Assembly (NCBI GenBank): GCA_016794505.1
Contig: JAEUJZ010000036.1
Span: forward strand, 1 to 64,000
Direction of reading: 5' to 3'
Length of the DNA stretch: 64,000 bases
Source of the DNA: Myxococcales bacterium
Lineage (GTDB): Bacteria > Myxococcota_A > Polyangia > Palsa-1104 > JAEUJZ01
The translations under genes and the position numbers were made by a program. Position 1 is the stretch's first letter. The number at the start of each line of letters is the position of its first letter. This document shows positions 1 through 8,433 of this stretch, one piece after another. The notes beneath the pieces were generated by a model. The model did no database searches and was not told the DNA's origin. It saw only the letters and a list, made by a program, of their open reading frames with translations.

Positions 1-326
1 GCACAGGCTGCCACCACATCCGGCGGCAGCCCGCGGAGGAGGACATATCGGAGGAACCAATTGAACAAGCGGGCTCCACAGCGTCAGCGCAGGCGCGGCA
101 GGGTATGTACCGCGGCCAGGCAACCCCAGGCAACGTCGGAATCAGTCGCTTAGCAGCGCTGCTGCGGTCGATCGAGGGCACGACGAAACCGCAGCAGGAT
201 CGCGCCGTAGTCCGCCCTCCCCCCCAAGAGGCGGCCGCGAGGGCTTCTGCTTGACGATTCCGCTCGAAGCACCTGGCGGCCTCGGCGCCCCTGTGCCGAG
301 CCTACATTGAGGTGTCGGCTTACCCG
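1..326. other. Left-end stretch without a supported gene
   Basis: No reading frame here shows a recognisable domain, signal peptide or convincing ribosome site. The only open frame, on the minus strand, is short and Arg/Pro-rich like an out-of-frame shadow. It may hold the far end of a gene outside the window or the region downstream of the lipoprotein that ends at 327. Confidence 0.5.
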
Positions 327-1076
327 CTAGCAGGCAGCGACGAACTCGATCTGTTTCTCGACGCATACTGCGGTTGGCTGCGGGCGGAAACGCCAGCTCT
401 TGAGAGCGGCTGCAATCTGGCCGCTGGCGTCAAAGGCGACATGAAGCGGGGTTACCGACTGCACCGTGCCCGTCTGGTTGATGCACAGGCGATACCGTCC
501 ACGCAACTGTTCGCCGCAGGAAAGCTGCTGCAGCTCCGGCGGGGCTCGTGGGTCGTCGCCCTGGCTGATCTTGTGTTCGGCAAACCACGACTCCTGCACA
601 TCGACCGTCGGCAGGCCGGGTCCCGGCGAGGCGACGCTCGCCAGCTCTGGCTGGGTACCGCTAGCCCCTGCCCCCGCTGTGGTGAGCCGCCCGCTGCCGC
701 GACACTCGACGCGGAACGCCAGGTTCTGCTGAAAGCACAGCGGCAGTGGCAGCGGGCGATAGCGCCAGCCGCGCAGCGTCGCGACGATGCTCTCATCGGC
801 CTCGGGAATCCCAGCCACCACTTCGACCGACTGCACGCCGCCATCGCGAGCCAGACACAGCCGATACGTCCCCACCAGAGTCGAGTCACAGCGCGAGCCG
901 CCAATCGTCAGCGGCAGGTGCGGATCATCCCCGGTGCTCAGCTTCTCTTTCTTCCAGGCGACCGAGTCAGACGTCGCCATCGGTGCGGCACAGCCAGCCA
1001 GCAGCGTCACGGTCAAGCAGCCCAGACGAAGCATCCTCCATCGCGGCGAGCGGCGAATCCAAGCCAAGGTTTCCAT
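327..1076 (-). CDS. Lipoprotein with two tandem TonB-C-like repeats
   Basis: A predicted lipoprotein of 249 residues. I start it at 1076, where a short basic N-terminus leads into a hydrophobic stretch and the lipobox LLAGC; the frame is open further upstream but that extension has no secretion logic. A second Met at 1034 is possible. The mature part holds two copies of one unit of about 85 residues. Each unit has a G-D-D-P motif, then G-x-Y-R-L-C, then a W-R-[YF]-R-P turn and a closing Cys (unit 1 ends ..AFRVEC, unit 2 ..IEFVAAC). The W-R-[YF]-[RK]-P turn is characteristic of TonB C-terminal-like domains of periplasmic proteins in myxobacteria. The paired cysteines suggest disulfides. No TonB box or proline-rich spacer is seen, so it is probably not an energy transducer. 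Function unknown. Confidence 0.7.
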   Translation of the reverse strand: METLAWIRRSPRWRMLRLGCLTVTLLAGCAAPMATSDSVAWKKEKLSTGDDPHLPLTIGGSRCDSTLVGTYRLCLARDGGVQSVEVVAGIPEADESIVATLRGWRYRPLPLPLCFQQNLAFRVECRGSGRLTTAGAGASGTQPELASVASPGPGLPTVDVQESWFAEHKISQGDDPRAPPELQQLSCGEQLRGRYRLCINQTGTVQSVTPLHVAFDASGQIAAALKSWRFRPQPTAVCVEKQIEFVAAC

Positions 1077-1311
1077 GACAGGCCCCCCAAAGTAGATAAG
1101 GGACGAACATTTCCATTCTTCCACCATCGGACTGCCTTGGCTGCCCATTTCGAGCTCGGTGCAGCCGGGCCGATCAGCGGCAACGGAAACTCGCTGCGCC
1201 CGGCAAGCCGCAGCGTCAGCGCGTCCCGCCCGCCACCACGCTTGATAGCGCACAACCTCCGGGTCATGCTTGTAATGTGGCATTGTTCCCCCCTGCAACA
1301 GGAGGCCAGCC

Positions 1312-2310
1312 ATGCCTAGGCCCGCGAATAGCAATACAGCGCAGCCGCTTCCACCCTTCTCTCTCCCGTCGGATGCCGTTTCGTCTAAGGAGGTTCGAAG
1401 GCTGTTGTCAACCTTAATAAAAAGTCCGTCTGACTTTGATGCATTTTGTTTGGATTATTTCCCAGACGTCCATTACGGATTTTCAACCGGAATGGATAAG
1501 GTGGCAAAAATTAATCGTCTATTAGAGAACTGCCGTGGTGAATTGATGCCGATTGTAACGGCTCTGCGAGAAGAATTTCCCCTGTATTTTCTTCGAACTA
1601 TGGATGCCGGACAATGGTCGGAAAAACGAAGCGATGTTGCCTATCATGATTATCCTGTGGCCCCATATAACCAAGCAGTCGAAACGACCGATTTGTCATA
1701 CCATTCTCAAACTAAGACTGAGACTGAGACTGAGACTGAGACTGAGACTGAGACTGAGACTGAGAAACCAGAAAACGGATGCTCAATACCCTCACAGCAG
1801 TTGAGATGTTTGAGTAGTATTCAAAGTCATCGATACAGAAGACTCTTCCAAATAGTCGTCTTTTTTATTTGCATGGGAACCTCAGTGTTTTATTGGCCAG
1901 GCCTCAGCCTATTACTTGGCAGTTTTTCACTCTGGCGGGGCTGGGAAGGCTCGGCTCTTCACTTCTATGAGTTGGCTTGTTCCCCGCAGGCCATGGAAGC
2001 TTGTCTCGAGGCTGGGCAAATCTACGACCGAAGGGCATATGGAATGCGTAGAAACCAGAAGCTACAAGCAACAAGAGAGGAGTATCGGAGCAGGGCTCTC
2101 CATTGGTATTCGCTCGCGTGTCAGTCCAAGCAGGATACAGAAGATGTACGCGAAGGCTGCTTCGCGGCTGGCTTGATATCGCAAGCCATTGTTGATGGCA
2201 GACATCTAGCTCCAGAGGTCAGGGAGCGCGAATTGCGATCGGCCATTTGGTATCTGCAGCGGGCATGCCAACTTGGCCTACTGAGAGCCTGCGAGAATAT
2301 TCACGAATGA
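1312..2310 (+). CDS. Effector-associated-domain-like membrane protein with Sel1-like repeats
   Basis: 332 residues; start at 1312 chosen for a strong AGGAGG at 1300-1305. Residues about 25-95 (KEVRRLLSTLIKSPSDFDAF.. FPDV.. MDKVAKINRLLE.. ALREEFP) resemble the small helical effector-associated/death-like adaptor domains that myxobacteria and cyanobacteria fuse to signalling and conflict proteins. A linker made of Thr-Glu dipeptides follows, encoded by a pure hexanucleotide repeat. Next comes a hydrophobic segment (FQIVVFFICMGTSVFY..) that should span the membrane. The C-terminal part has A-x-x-[WF]-Y-x-x-A-C units (ALHFYELACS, ALHWYSLACQ, AIWYLQRACQ) typical of Sel1-like/TPR repeats. The gene is more AT-rich than its neighbours, which suggests transfer. 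The adaptor assignment is by resemblance; partner unknown. Confidence 0.65.
   Translation: MPRPANSNTAQPLPPFSLPSDAVSSKEVRRLLSTLIKSPSDFDAFCLDYFPDVHYGFSTGMDKVAKINRLLENCRGELMPIVTALREEFPLYFLRTMDAGQWSEKRSDVAYHDYPVAPYNQAVETTDLSYHSQTKTETETETETETETETEKPENGCSIPSQQLRCLSSIQSHRYRRLFQIVVFFICMGTSVFYWPGLSLLLGSFSLWRGWEGSALHFYELACSPQAMEACLEAGQIYDRRAYGMRRNQKLQATREEYRSRALHWYSLACQSKQDTEDVREGCFAAGLISQAIVDGRHLAPEVRERELRSAIWYLQRACQLGLLRACENIHE
1717..1764 (+). repeat. In-frame ACTGAG hexanucleotide microsatellite
   Basis: Eight perfect copies of ACTGAG, preceded by one variant ACTAAG. In the frame of the surrounding gene each copy encodes Thr-Glu. Because the unit is 6 bp, slippage changes linker length without shifting frame. 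It links the adaptor-like head to the membrane segment. Confidence 0.95.
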
Positions 2311-2329
2311 ATTGATTGAAATAGCTTCA

Positions 2330-2596
2330 TCAGCGCGGCCAGCAAGAATCGCACTCAGCGATACAGGGCTGGGAGTAATTTCCTGATTTGGCTGCGTCTA
2401 GCGTCCTGACTAATGTGTCGCTGGGTTGGCATTTTCTTGATGTTCTCCCATCTTGGCATCTTATATCAATAATGCACGCCCCAGCGAAACACTCTTGATC
2501 TGGACAGAGTGCCACTGTGTCAATTTGACCACTATACGTGGTATTTGTTGGGAACAAAAGAAATGACGATAAGACGATAAACCAATTGCGCCACAT
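2330..2596 (-). CDS. Small secreted cysteine-rich protein
   Basis: 88 residues when started at the ATG at 2594-2596, which has a very good ribosome site (GGGAGGGAAG just upstream on the minus strand). The upstream Met of the same frame lacks this. An N-terminal hydrophobic segment (MWRNWFIVLSSFLLF) ending near T-Y-S-G looks like a signal peptide. The mature part has nine cysteines (C-P-D-Q-E-C, G-A-C, R-C, K-C, P-C, E-C, S-C) in about 60 residues, so a disulfide-rich fold is likely. It converges with the EAD-like gene at 2310. I recognise no family; a secreted toxin, inhibitor or lectin-like peptide are all possible. Confidence 0.55.
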   Translation of the reverse strand: MWRNWFIVLSSFLLFPTNTTYSGQIDTVALCPDQECFAGACIIDIRCQDGRTSRKCQPSDTLVRTLDAAKSGNYSQPCIAECDSCWPR

Positions 2597-2746
2597 GACT
2601 TCCCTCCCTTGCGGACCCCGGCTCCAGTGCTGTAACAATCGGGGTAGGTCGACTAGCGACCGACTCCATCATAACAGAATGTGTATGCGGGGATCCAGGT
2701 GCCGGCTGGATCGGGGTGGTAGAGACGGCACGCCTTCGGGCTTACG

Positions 2747-2980
2747 CTAGGCGCTGTCGCAGAACCAGTGGGCGATGCTGGGGATGATGCAGTGGGTGCG
2801 AGTGGCGGCACGCGATCCGAGATTGACAAAGATGTCGAAGCGGCCGTTGGCGATGTCGCTCTTGATCGCGCGGGCTACCTGGTCAGCCGACAGGGCTTTG
2901 ACGGTGCCGACCATGCTAGGGTGGCCGCCCCCTTCAGCCAGCGAACCACACCTGCAACATCCCACCGTGGTCTCTCCCAT
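2747..2980 (-). pseudogene. C-terminal remnant of a short-chain dehydrogenase
   Basis: The minus-strand frame reads GTVKALSADQVARAI, then G-R-F-x-I-x-x-x-L and, near the end, IPSIAHWFCD. This order matches the C-terminal tail of membrane-associated SDRs of the ketosphinganine-reductase/DltE-like type (ALSADEVARAI.. GRF.. L.. W..D). No Rossmann N-terminus or YxxxK site is found upstream in any frame, so at most the last 60 residues remain. The match is by eye and short. Confidence 0.35.
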
Positions 2981-3853
2981 TCGTGCCCCAACCGGCCAGA
3001 TTTCTCACCCAGCATGCGGTCACCGCGGGGGCTGCGGGAAGTTCTGCGTCGGCTGACTCGAAACCGATGAACGCATCCAGGCCGACCAAGACCTCGCGCC
3101 GCACCGGAGCAATCCGGTACTTGGCGCCATGCGTTCGCGGCTGAAGCACCCAGCCCGAGCTACCAACGGGATCGCTGTGAAGCGGCTGATACAAGGTGCT
3201 GACCGATGAGTCGTGGACCTGGCCCATGGCGAGGCGCAGCGGTGACGAGTCCCAAGGCTGCGCCGCGGCCGCCCCTGCGACGGATTCCCCTTCCGATGCC
3301 TTCGGGCGCTGAGTGTGAGTTCGAAGAGGGGGCAGGTGCCGGCGCGCCATCCGCCATCCGCGCACATCGGTCGGATGGACCACAGGTGGACCACGGTCGT
3401 TGTGAGCCGTGTGATACACCGTCGGTGTGAGGGCATAGTCCATGGGAACATCCGCTTCCCGCGCAGTATTCGCGAGCTGGGGATTCTGTATGTCTGTGAC
3501 GAGGTGGTGGAAGCATTGGCGGGGGGCTCGTACGTTGCCAGGGGCGAGATCAAGCGGCTGATTCAGTAGCTCGACCTGTCGTGCGTGTACGCGCCCGCCG
3601 ACGTACCAGGGGATGAAATCGGAACCTCGCAACATTCCGATTTTCAACTGGGCTGAAACGGTGGGACATAGCGTGTACTGAATGACCATTCAGTGCGGGC
3701 AGGTCGCGGCACCTGCAAGGTGCTGCGCTGCTTCTGTCTCGCTGGGAAGCAACGCCTGATCGACAACCGCGGCCACCTTCGTCCCCACGCTCGTCCGTGC
3801 CATGGACCCGATCCCGCTGCTTCGGTTCGGGTCGAACGTCCCACGAATGGCGC
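2981..3853. other. Decayed or non-coding stretch downstream of the CotH gene
   Basis: Several frames are open on both strands but all read as low-information Arg/Pro/Ala sequence without domain motifs. I see no gene that I can support. The stretch contains a 9-bp-stem hairpin (3616-3643) that belongs to the short repeat listed separately. Together with the SDR tail to its left it may be a graveyard of lost genes. Confidence 0.4.
3604..3645 (+). repeat. Short hairpin repeat, left copy flanking the CotH gene
   Basis: Contains a perfect 9-bp inverted repeat AAATCGGAA (3616-3624) / TTCCGATTT (3635-3643) with a 10-nt loop. The segment starting at CAGGGG and ending at CCGATTTT aligns with 8309-8345 with one single-base gap and few mismatches. 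Confidence 0.6.
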
Positions 3854-6800
3854 TTACGGGTCGTCAGATCCCGGCGAGCCGCCGACGCTGGTGCTAGCGC
3901 GCCACGAGCTGGCGAGGTTCGGTGCAGGGTTGCTGTTTGGCTGGCTCGGCACGAGCGAGCGCCCACCGCCATCGGCCGACGTTGGCCACGGATCGCTGTC
4001 GCCGTACGTGAAGCTCATGATCGTGTCGCCGCCGGCATCCAGAAGCGTGAGTGCCTCGCCGCCATTGGACAGGCTGGATCCAGGTCCATACTGTCCGGCC
4101 ACCGCGACGCCCGGATACTTGAGCGCAAGCTGTGCCGAATTCCGCGCGAGCACGACGAATCCCCCGGCGGGGATGGTCGCTCCGGGCGGGAACGTGAAGT
4201 CGATGCCGCCTGCCAACCGCACATTGTAGAGACTGACCGAAGCGGAGCCGGTGTTCTTGATCTCAAGGAACTCGAACTCGTCGCCGTCGACGGGAACCGT
4301 GGATCCCGGCGGCGTGAAAGCCGGCGGGTGGTACATGATTTCCGTGATCAACAGCGTCGGTGGCGTCCCTGTACGGAAGGTGGCCTCCACAAGAGGGCTC
4401 CACTCGCCGCCTGGACTTAAGACGCGGGCTTTCACGGTGGTCACCGACGTAATCGGAATGGGGCCGGAATACGCCGTGCCTTGTACGGCGCCACCAGGAA
4501 GACGTGGATCCAGTCCGTTGGTGGTGTAGTACACAGTGCCTCCGCCGGCATTTGGATTGGTGATGACGAGGCTGTATCCCGGATTCACCAGGCCGCCGAA
4601 CTGCGCGAAGGACGGCGCACGCGTGGCTGGAAAGAGCCCTTCCGTAACAAAGTACCCAGTGACCAGTCCAGCAGGCAGATACGAGACGGTCTGGTCGTTG
4701 GTGAATCCCTCAAGGAGTACTTTGCGACGGCTCGGAGCATTGGTCATGGCGACGATGCTCGTTCCGCTCAGCGTGACCGTCCACCGGTTCGTGTTGCCGA
4801 TCCCATTTATCCAGTTCGGAATGCGCGTTGAGTTGAAACCGGCAATGAACGGGGACGCTTCATTGGCCAGCGCGGTGTAGCGCGCCGTGATTGCCGCATC
4901 GGTCAGCGCGCCGCCATTGAAGAAGTGCTTCTGAATCCGGTCGGCGAAGAGCAGCCTAAATTCGGGGCTGTTGCGCAGCAGGGTATAAAGAATCCGCGCC
5001 CCTGCATTAATCGAGTCGGTCTGTGGCGTCATCGTGACGAGCGAGCCCTGCGTCCCCGGCCCCCCGTTGTTCTGCGGCTGGGTGACAAAGTTGTTGCTCG
5101 TCACCGTGAGGCCAAACGAACCAAACGAGCCTTCGGCATCCCAGGTGAAGAATCTGAACTTACCGGTCGTGGAACGCTCGCGCCCGGCGATCCAGTTATT
5201 GTGCGGCCAGTCGCCCGTGCATGTGTAGATGTTCTGGATCAGATAATCGATGAACGCCGTCACATCGAGGCGCGCCTGCATCCCTTGGTAATTCGCCAGC
5301 ACGTTCTGTGGATTGTTGCGCAGGAACGTGAACATCTCTTGATACGCGATGCCATCGCCATCCGATGGCACGCCGACCTGCAGTACGTCCCAGTCAAGGT
5401 CGCTCTTGAAGGCTTCCCGCAGCCATTCCTGACGCACGTGCTGGGCGAGATTGAAGATCCCTTTGAAGACACCGTTGATGTACAGCGTAGTCAGCACGCC
5501 CAGGCTTCCCTTGTTGCCCGTGTCGACGAAGAGACGCCGCGCCAACTCATCAATGATGAAGGGGTTCAGGTCGTTGTGGCCGCCACGAAAACGGAAGTCG
5601 CTGTAGGCGCTGACAGGAGAATTCGGAATGACCGGGTACTTCAGTGGATCACCGCCCAAGTCATCGCGCATATAGAAATTCATCGACGGCTTCTCAAGCG
5701 CTGTGCCCGTACTCCAGGGCGTCGTGTTCGGTGTCGCGCCGTTCGGCCCCGTGAGGACGTAGCGTGGACGGGTATACGGGCTGCCGGCCATGCGAAGGCC
5801 GATGGCGAGATTGAAAAGCGGCTCGCCATTGGCCGCAATGTGCTGCCAGGTCACGGGACGTTCGCCCCAGATCCCGCGGAAGTTGGCGTTGTTGTATTGC
5901 TGATGGTCGCCGAGCGCCGACCACGGTCCGGCGGGAAAGTTACCGCCCAAGTTGTTGACGATGGCCATGGTGCCGTACGGTCGATACAGCGAGCGCGCCT
6001 GGTTGCCGATGATGGACACCGCCGGAAGACTCGGCCGCGGGGCCGGTTCTCCGATCAGATAGGTGAACGAGACAACGGGCGAAGGGATCATTCCCGGAGC
6101 AAACGCGGCGGCTCGAATCACGCGGGTGCTGCCAACGCTGATCGCGCCGCTGTAGGCGATGCCCGTGGACTCAGTGGGCTCTGAGCCATCGGTGGGGCCG
6201 GCCGCATTGGCCGTGTCGGTGTAGCGCACGGTCGCGCCGGGAGTCACGCTGCTGAGTGTGACCGATGTCGCTCCGCCCAGAAAACCACCGGGGCTGGAAG
6301 GCACGGGTGCAGCGACGATCCCAGAGAACTCGTTTCCGGCATTCGCGGCGCCGGGTGTGGCCTGATCGAAATACACATAGCTTCCGGCGGCGTTTCTGCC
6401 GAATGAATGAAAGGGCGACCCCGGAGGCAGCTTGGAGAACTCCTGCACCACTGCACCCGTCGCATCGCGCAGGCCGAGATACTCGCCATCTGCGTCGAGC
6501 GAAAAGTCCGCGTGCAGATACCCGTTGCTTCCGGGGGTCTTGATGTTCTTTCCATCTAGGATCACGACCAAGTACCCGCCGGCAGGAATGCTGACATCCG
6601 GGAAAAGCCACTTTTGCGACGTGCCCGAGCGGTCGCTCAGCGACCAGCCGGTAAGCGAAACTGCGCTTGCTCCGCGGTTGTATAGCTCTACCCAGTCATT
6701 TACTGACTCTGGCGCATCTGGATTGTCCTCGATGGCACCATCCAGCTCCGCGACAGGCTCGGCTGTGCCGGCCAGGTAACGCCAGGACGCCGAGTTGTTC

Positions 6801-8089
6801 GCCACCAGGCGCGTGCCTGCTGCTCCGATCCGAAGGTCGGCGCTGATCGCGATATCTCCATCGCCAATCGAGACGTTGTGCGCTTGAATCGCCAGCACGT
6901 TGGCACCGGGAACGAGCACGTTCTTTGCGGGATCGATGACAAACGTCGTGGGCGAGCCAGCATAGTTGCGCGTGGTGGTGGCAACCGCTGTGCGGGGAAC
7001 GAAGGCATTGGCGTTCTGCAGGTTTGCCCTGGCGACTTCGACACCGTTTATGTAGGCGACAAACGCGTCGTCGTAGTTGACCAGTAGCTGCAGCGGCGTC
7101 GCATCGGCGGCGTCGGTCGGCGACGCGTCGAACACAATTCGCGTGTACAGCGACGGCGTGCTGCCGATGACGCCGGGGACGTTTGTGCCCATGCCCGCGA
7201 CACCCTGGCCATGCGGCCCAGGTCCGGCGGTCCATGCTGCATCGTCGTAAGCTGCCTTGCCCCACGGCACCGAGAGCCGGCCACTGAAAAGCAGCGCCGG
7301 ATCGTACAGTCCGCCCGCCGGTTCAACGACGCCCGGAAAGTACTGCCACGTGTCGGTCGCGTTCACCAGCATCACGGGTGAGGCGCCGCCGATTCCGAGG
7401 CTGCCGCTGAAAACAAAATTGGCATTGGTAGACGCCAGGTTCAGCGCGTGAATGGCGATGACATTGGTCCCTGCAACAAGGCGCGCATTTGCGGCGCCAA
7501 GGTTCAAAGTCTCAGTGTAAAGCGTCACATCCTGCGCGTTCGAGCTCAAGTCCGGGTCATACGCGTGCTGGTCGTGATACTGGAATTGACCCGCCGGGCC
7601 GGCCCAGCGACGGGCAATCTCCACTCCGTTTACATAGACGATGAATCCGTCGTTGTAGCTCGTGGTCAATTGCAGCGGATTTGTCTTGGCGGCATCGCCT
7701 GCGCTGACAGTAAACGTCTTCCGCAGATACAAAGTCGGAGTGAGGTTCTGCATCTGCGTCTGGGTATTCGTGCCAAACGCCGGGGCCGCTGGGTTCGTCG
7801 CGCCGAAGCCGAATGGTCCAGGTCCGCTCTGCCACCCTTTCGTCGCGCTGTCATCGAAGCCCACTTCGTAAAACGCGGGGCCCGTACCGAGCTTTGGACT
7901 CGTTGCCGTCGGCCAGCGCAGCTGCCGTTCCGACGCGGCATGCACGACTTCGTTGATGAAGACACCCTGGGGCGTGCCTCCGTCGGTGCCACTGGTATCG
8001 TTGGTACCGCTCGTGCCGCCCGAGCCACACGCGATCGTCAGAGCGAAACCGATCGCACAGCAAACCCCAACCAGGGTCGTCCGCTTCAT
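3854..8089 (-). CDS. Giant CotH-kinase / lamin-tail-domain lipoprotein
   Basis: 1411 residues, with a start supported by AAGGGGG just upstream. The N-terminus is a lipoprotein signal with Cys21 (ALTIAC). Residues about 50-420 hold two copies of a jelly-roll-like unit (F-D-D-S-A-x-x-G-W.. VYVNGVEIAR and Y-D-D-A-A-W.. AYINGVEVAR). A first lamin-tail domain follows at about 455-560 (VNDWVELYNRGASAVSL.. W-S-L-S-D). A CotH-type kinase-fold region lies at about 690-1080 (DFRFRGGHNDLNPFIIDELA; GVFKGIFNLAQHV; FFTWDAEGSFG). Then come a chitobiase-C-like segment near 1180-1240 (VYYTTNGLDPR) and a second lamin-tail domain at about 1250-1370. CotH proteins phosphorylate secreted proteins in Bacillus spores; in myxobacteria they are large surface lipoproteins of unknown substrate. 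It stands alone in the operon sense. Confidence 0.85.
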   Translation of the reverse strand: MKRTTLVGVCCAIGFALTIACGSGGTSGTNDTSGTDGGTPQGVFINEVVHAASERQLRWPTATSPKLGTGPAFYEVGFDDSATKGWQSGPGPFGFGATNPAAPAFGTNTQTQMQNLTPTLYLRKTFTVSAGDAAKTNPLQLTTSYNDGFIVYVNGVEIARRWAGPAGQFQYHDQHAYDPDLSSNAQDVTLYTETLNLGAANARLVAGTNVIAIHALNLASTNANFVFSGSLGIGGASPVMLVNATDTWQYFPGVVEPAGGLYDPALLFSGRLSVPWGKAAYDDAAWTAGPGPHGQGVAGMGTNVPGVIGSTPSLYTRIVFDASPTDAADATPLQLLVNYDDAFVAYINGVEVARANLQNANAFVPRTAVATTTRNYAGSPTTFVIDPAKNVLVPGANVLAIQAHNVSIGDGDIAISADLRIGAAGTRLVANNSASWRYLAGTAEPVAELDGAIEDNPDAPESVNDWVELYNRGASAVSLTGWSLSDRSGTSQKWLFPDVSIPAGGYLVVILDGKNIKTPGSNGYLHADFSLDADGEYLGLRDATGAVVQEFSKLPPGSPFHSFGRNAAGSYVYFDQATPGAANAGNEFSGIVAAPVPSSPGGFLGGATSVTLSSVTPGATVRYTDTANAAGPTDGSEPTESTGIAYSGAISVGSTRVIRAAAFAPGMIPSPVVSFTYLIGEPAPRPSLPAVSIIGNQARSLYRPYGTMAIVNNLGGNFPAGPWSALGDHQQYNNANFRGIWGERPVTWQHIAANGEPLFNLAIGLRMAGSPYTRPRYVLTGPNGATPNTTPWSTGTALEKPSMNFYMRDDLGGDPLKYPVIPNSPVSAYSDFRFRGGHNDLNPFIIDELARRLFVDTGNKGSLGVLTTLYINGVFKGIFNLAQHVRQEWLREAFKSDLDWDVLQVGVPSDGDGIAYQEMFTFLRNNPQNVLANYQGMQARLDVTAFIDYLIQNIYTCTGDWPHNNWIAGRERSTTGKFRFFTWDAEGSFGSFGLTVTSNNFVTQPQNNGGPGTQGSLVTMTPQTDSINAGARILYTLLRNSPEFRLLFADRIQKHFFNGGALTDAAITARYTALANEASPFIAGFNSTRIPNWINGIGNTNRWTVTLSGTSIVAMTNAPSRRKVLLEGFTNDQTVSYLPAGLVTGYFVTEGLFPATRAPSFAQFGGLVNPGYSLVITNPNAGGGTVYYTTNGLDPRLPGGAVQGTAYSGPIPITSVTTVKARVLSPGGEWSPLVEATFRTGTPPTLLITEIMYHPPAFTPPGSTVPVDGDEFEFLEIKNTGSASVSLYNVRLAGGIDFTFPPGATIPAGGFVVLARNSAQLALKYPGVAVAGQYGPGSSLSNGGEALTLLDAGGDTIMSFTYGDSDPWPTSADGGGRSLVPSQPNSNPAPNLASSWRASTSVGGSPGSDDP

Positions 8090-8433
8090 ATAAAAACCCC
8101 CTTTTTTAGGGCTATCACGCGGACTAGGGGCAGTCTAGCGCAAATTGTCCGCTGTCGTCGCCGACGCGGAAGCTCGACGCTCGCTACGGCTCAACATTCC
8201 ATCCGATATCGAAGCAGAGTGCGGCGACGGGGATCATGGTCTGCGTACGGAGTGAGGTCACCCGTCGGTACGCGAACAAACCCTGCAGGGGCACCTATTT
8301 CCCGCGTACAGGGGCGAATTCGGAATTTCAGAACACTCCGATTTTATTCCTTTTTTTGTCTTTCCAGGGGCACTGCGCAATATCCAATGTACAGATCTGC
8401 CAAGACAGCAAACAAAGTGCGCGCTGCTCAACA
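8090..8433. other. Intergenic region upstream of the CotH gene
   Basis: No gene seen. It must carry the promoter of the CotH gene (minus strand) and the 3' end signal of the SurA/POTRA gene. A long T-tract (8351-8357 region, plus strand) and the right copy of the short hairpin repeat are the only visible structures. Confidence 0.5.
8302..8346 (+). repeat. Short hairpin repeat, right copy flanking the CotH gene
   Basis: Aligns with 3604-3645: both read GTAC, AGGGG, GAA, TCGGAA, AACA, TCCGATTTT in the same order and with nearly the same spacing. The stem is imperfect here (AATTCGGA / TCCGATT). Confidence 0.55.

Noticed and set aside
312..1319. Long plus-strand frame opposite the TonB-C-like lipoprotein
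   Set aside because: No motif or ribosome site; Arg/His/Pro-rich like an antisense shadow, and the minus strand has a clear lipobox and repeats.
2934..3689. 251-codon minus-strand frame as a protein gene
   Set aside because: No domain or ribosome site; overlapping frames on both strands are equally open, so I treat the stretch as decayed.
4925..6184. 419-codon plus-strand frame inside the CotH gene
   Set aside because: Antisense to well-defined CotH motifs and free of any domain; a GC-driven shadow.
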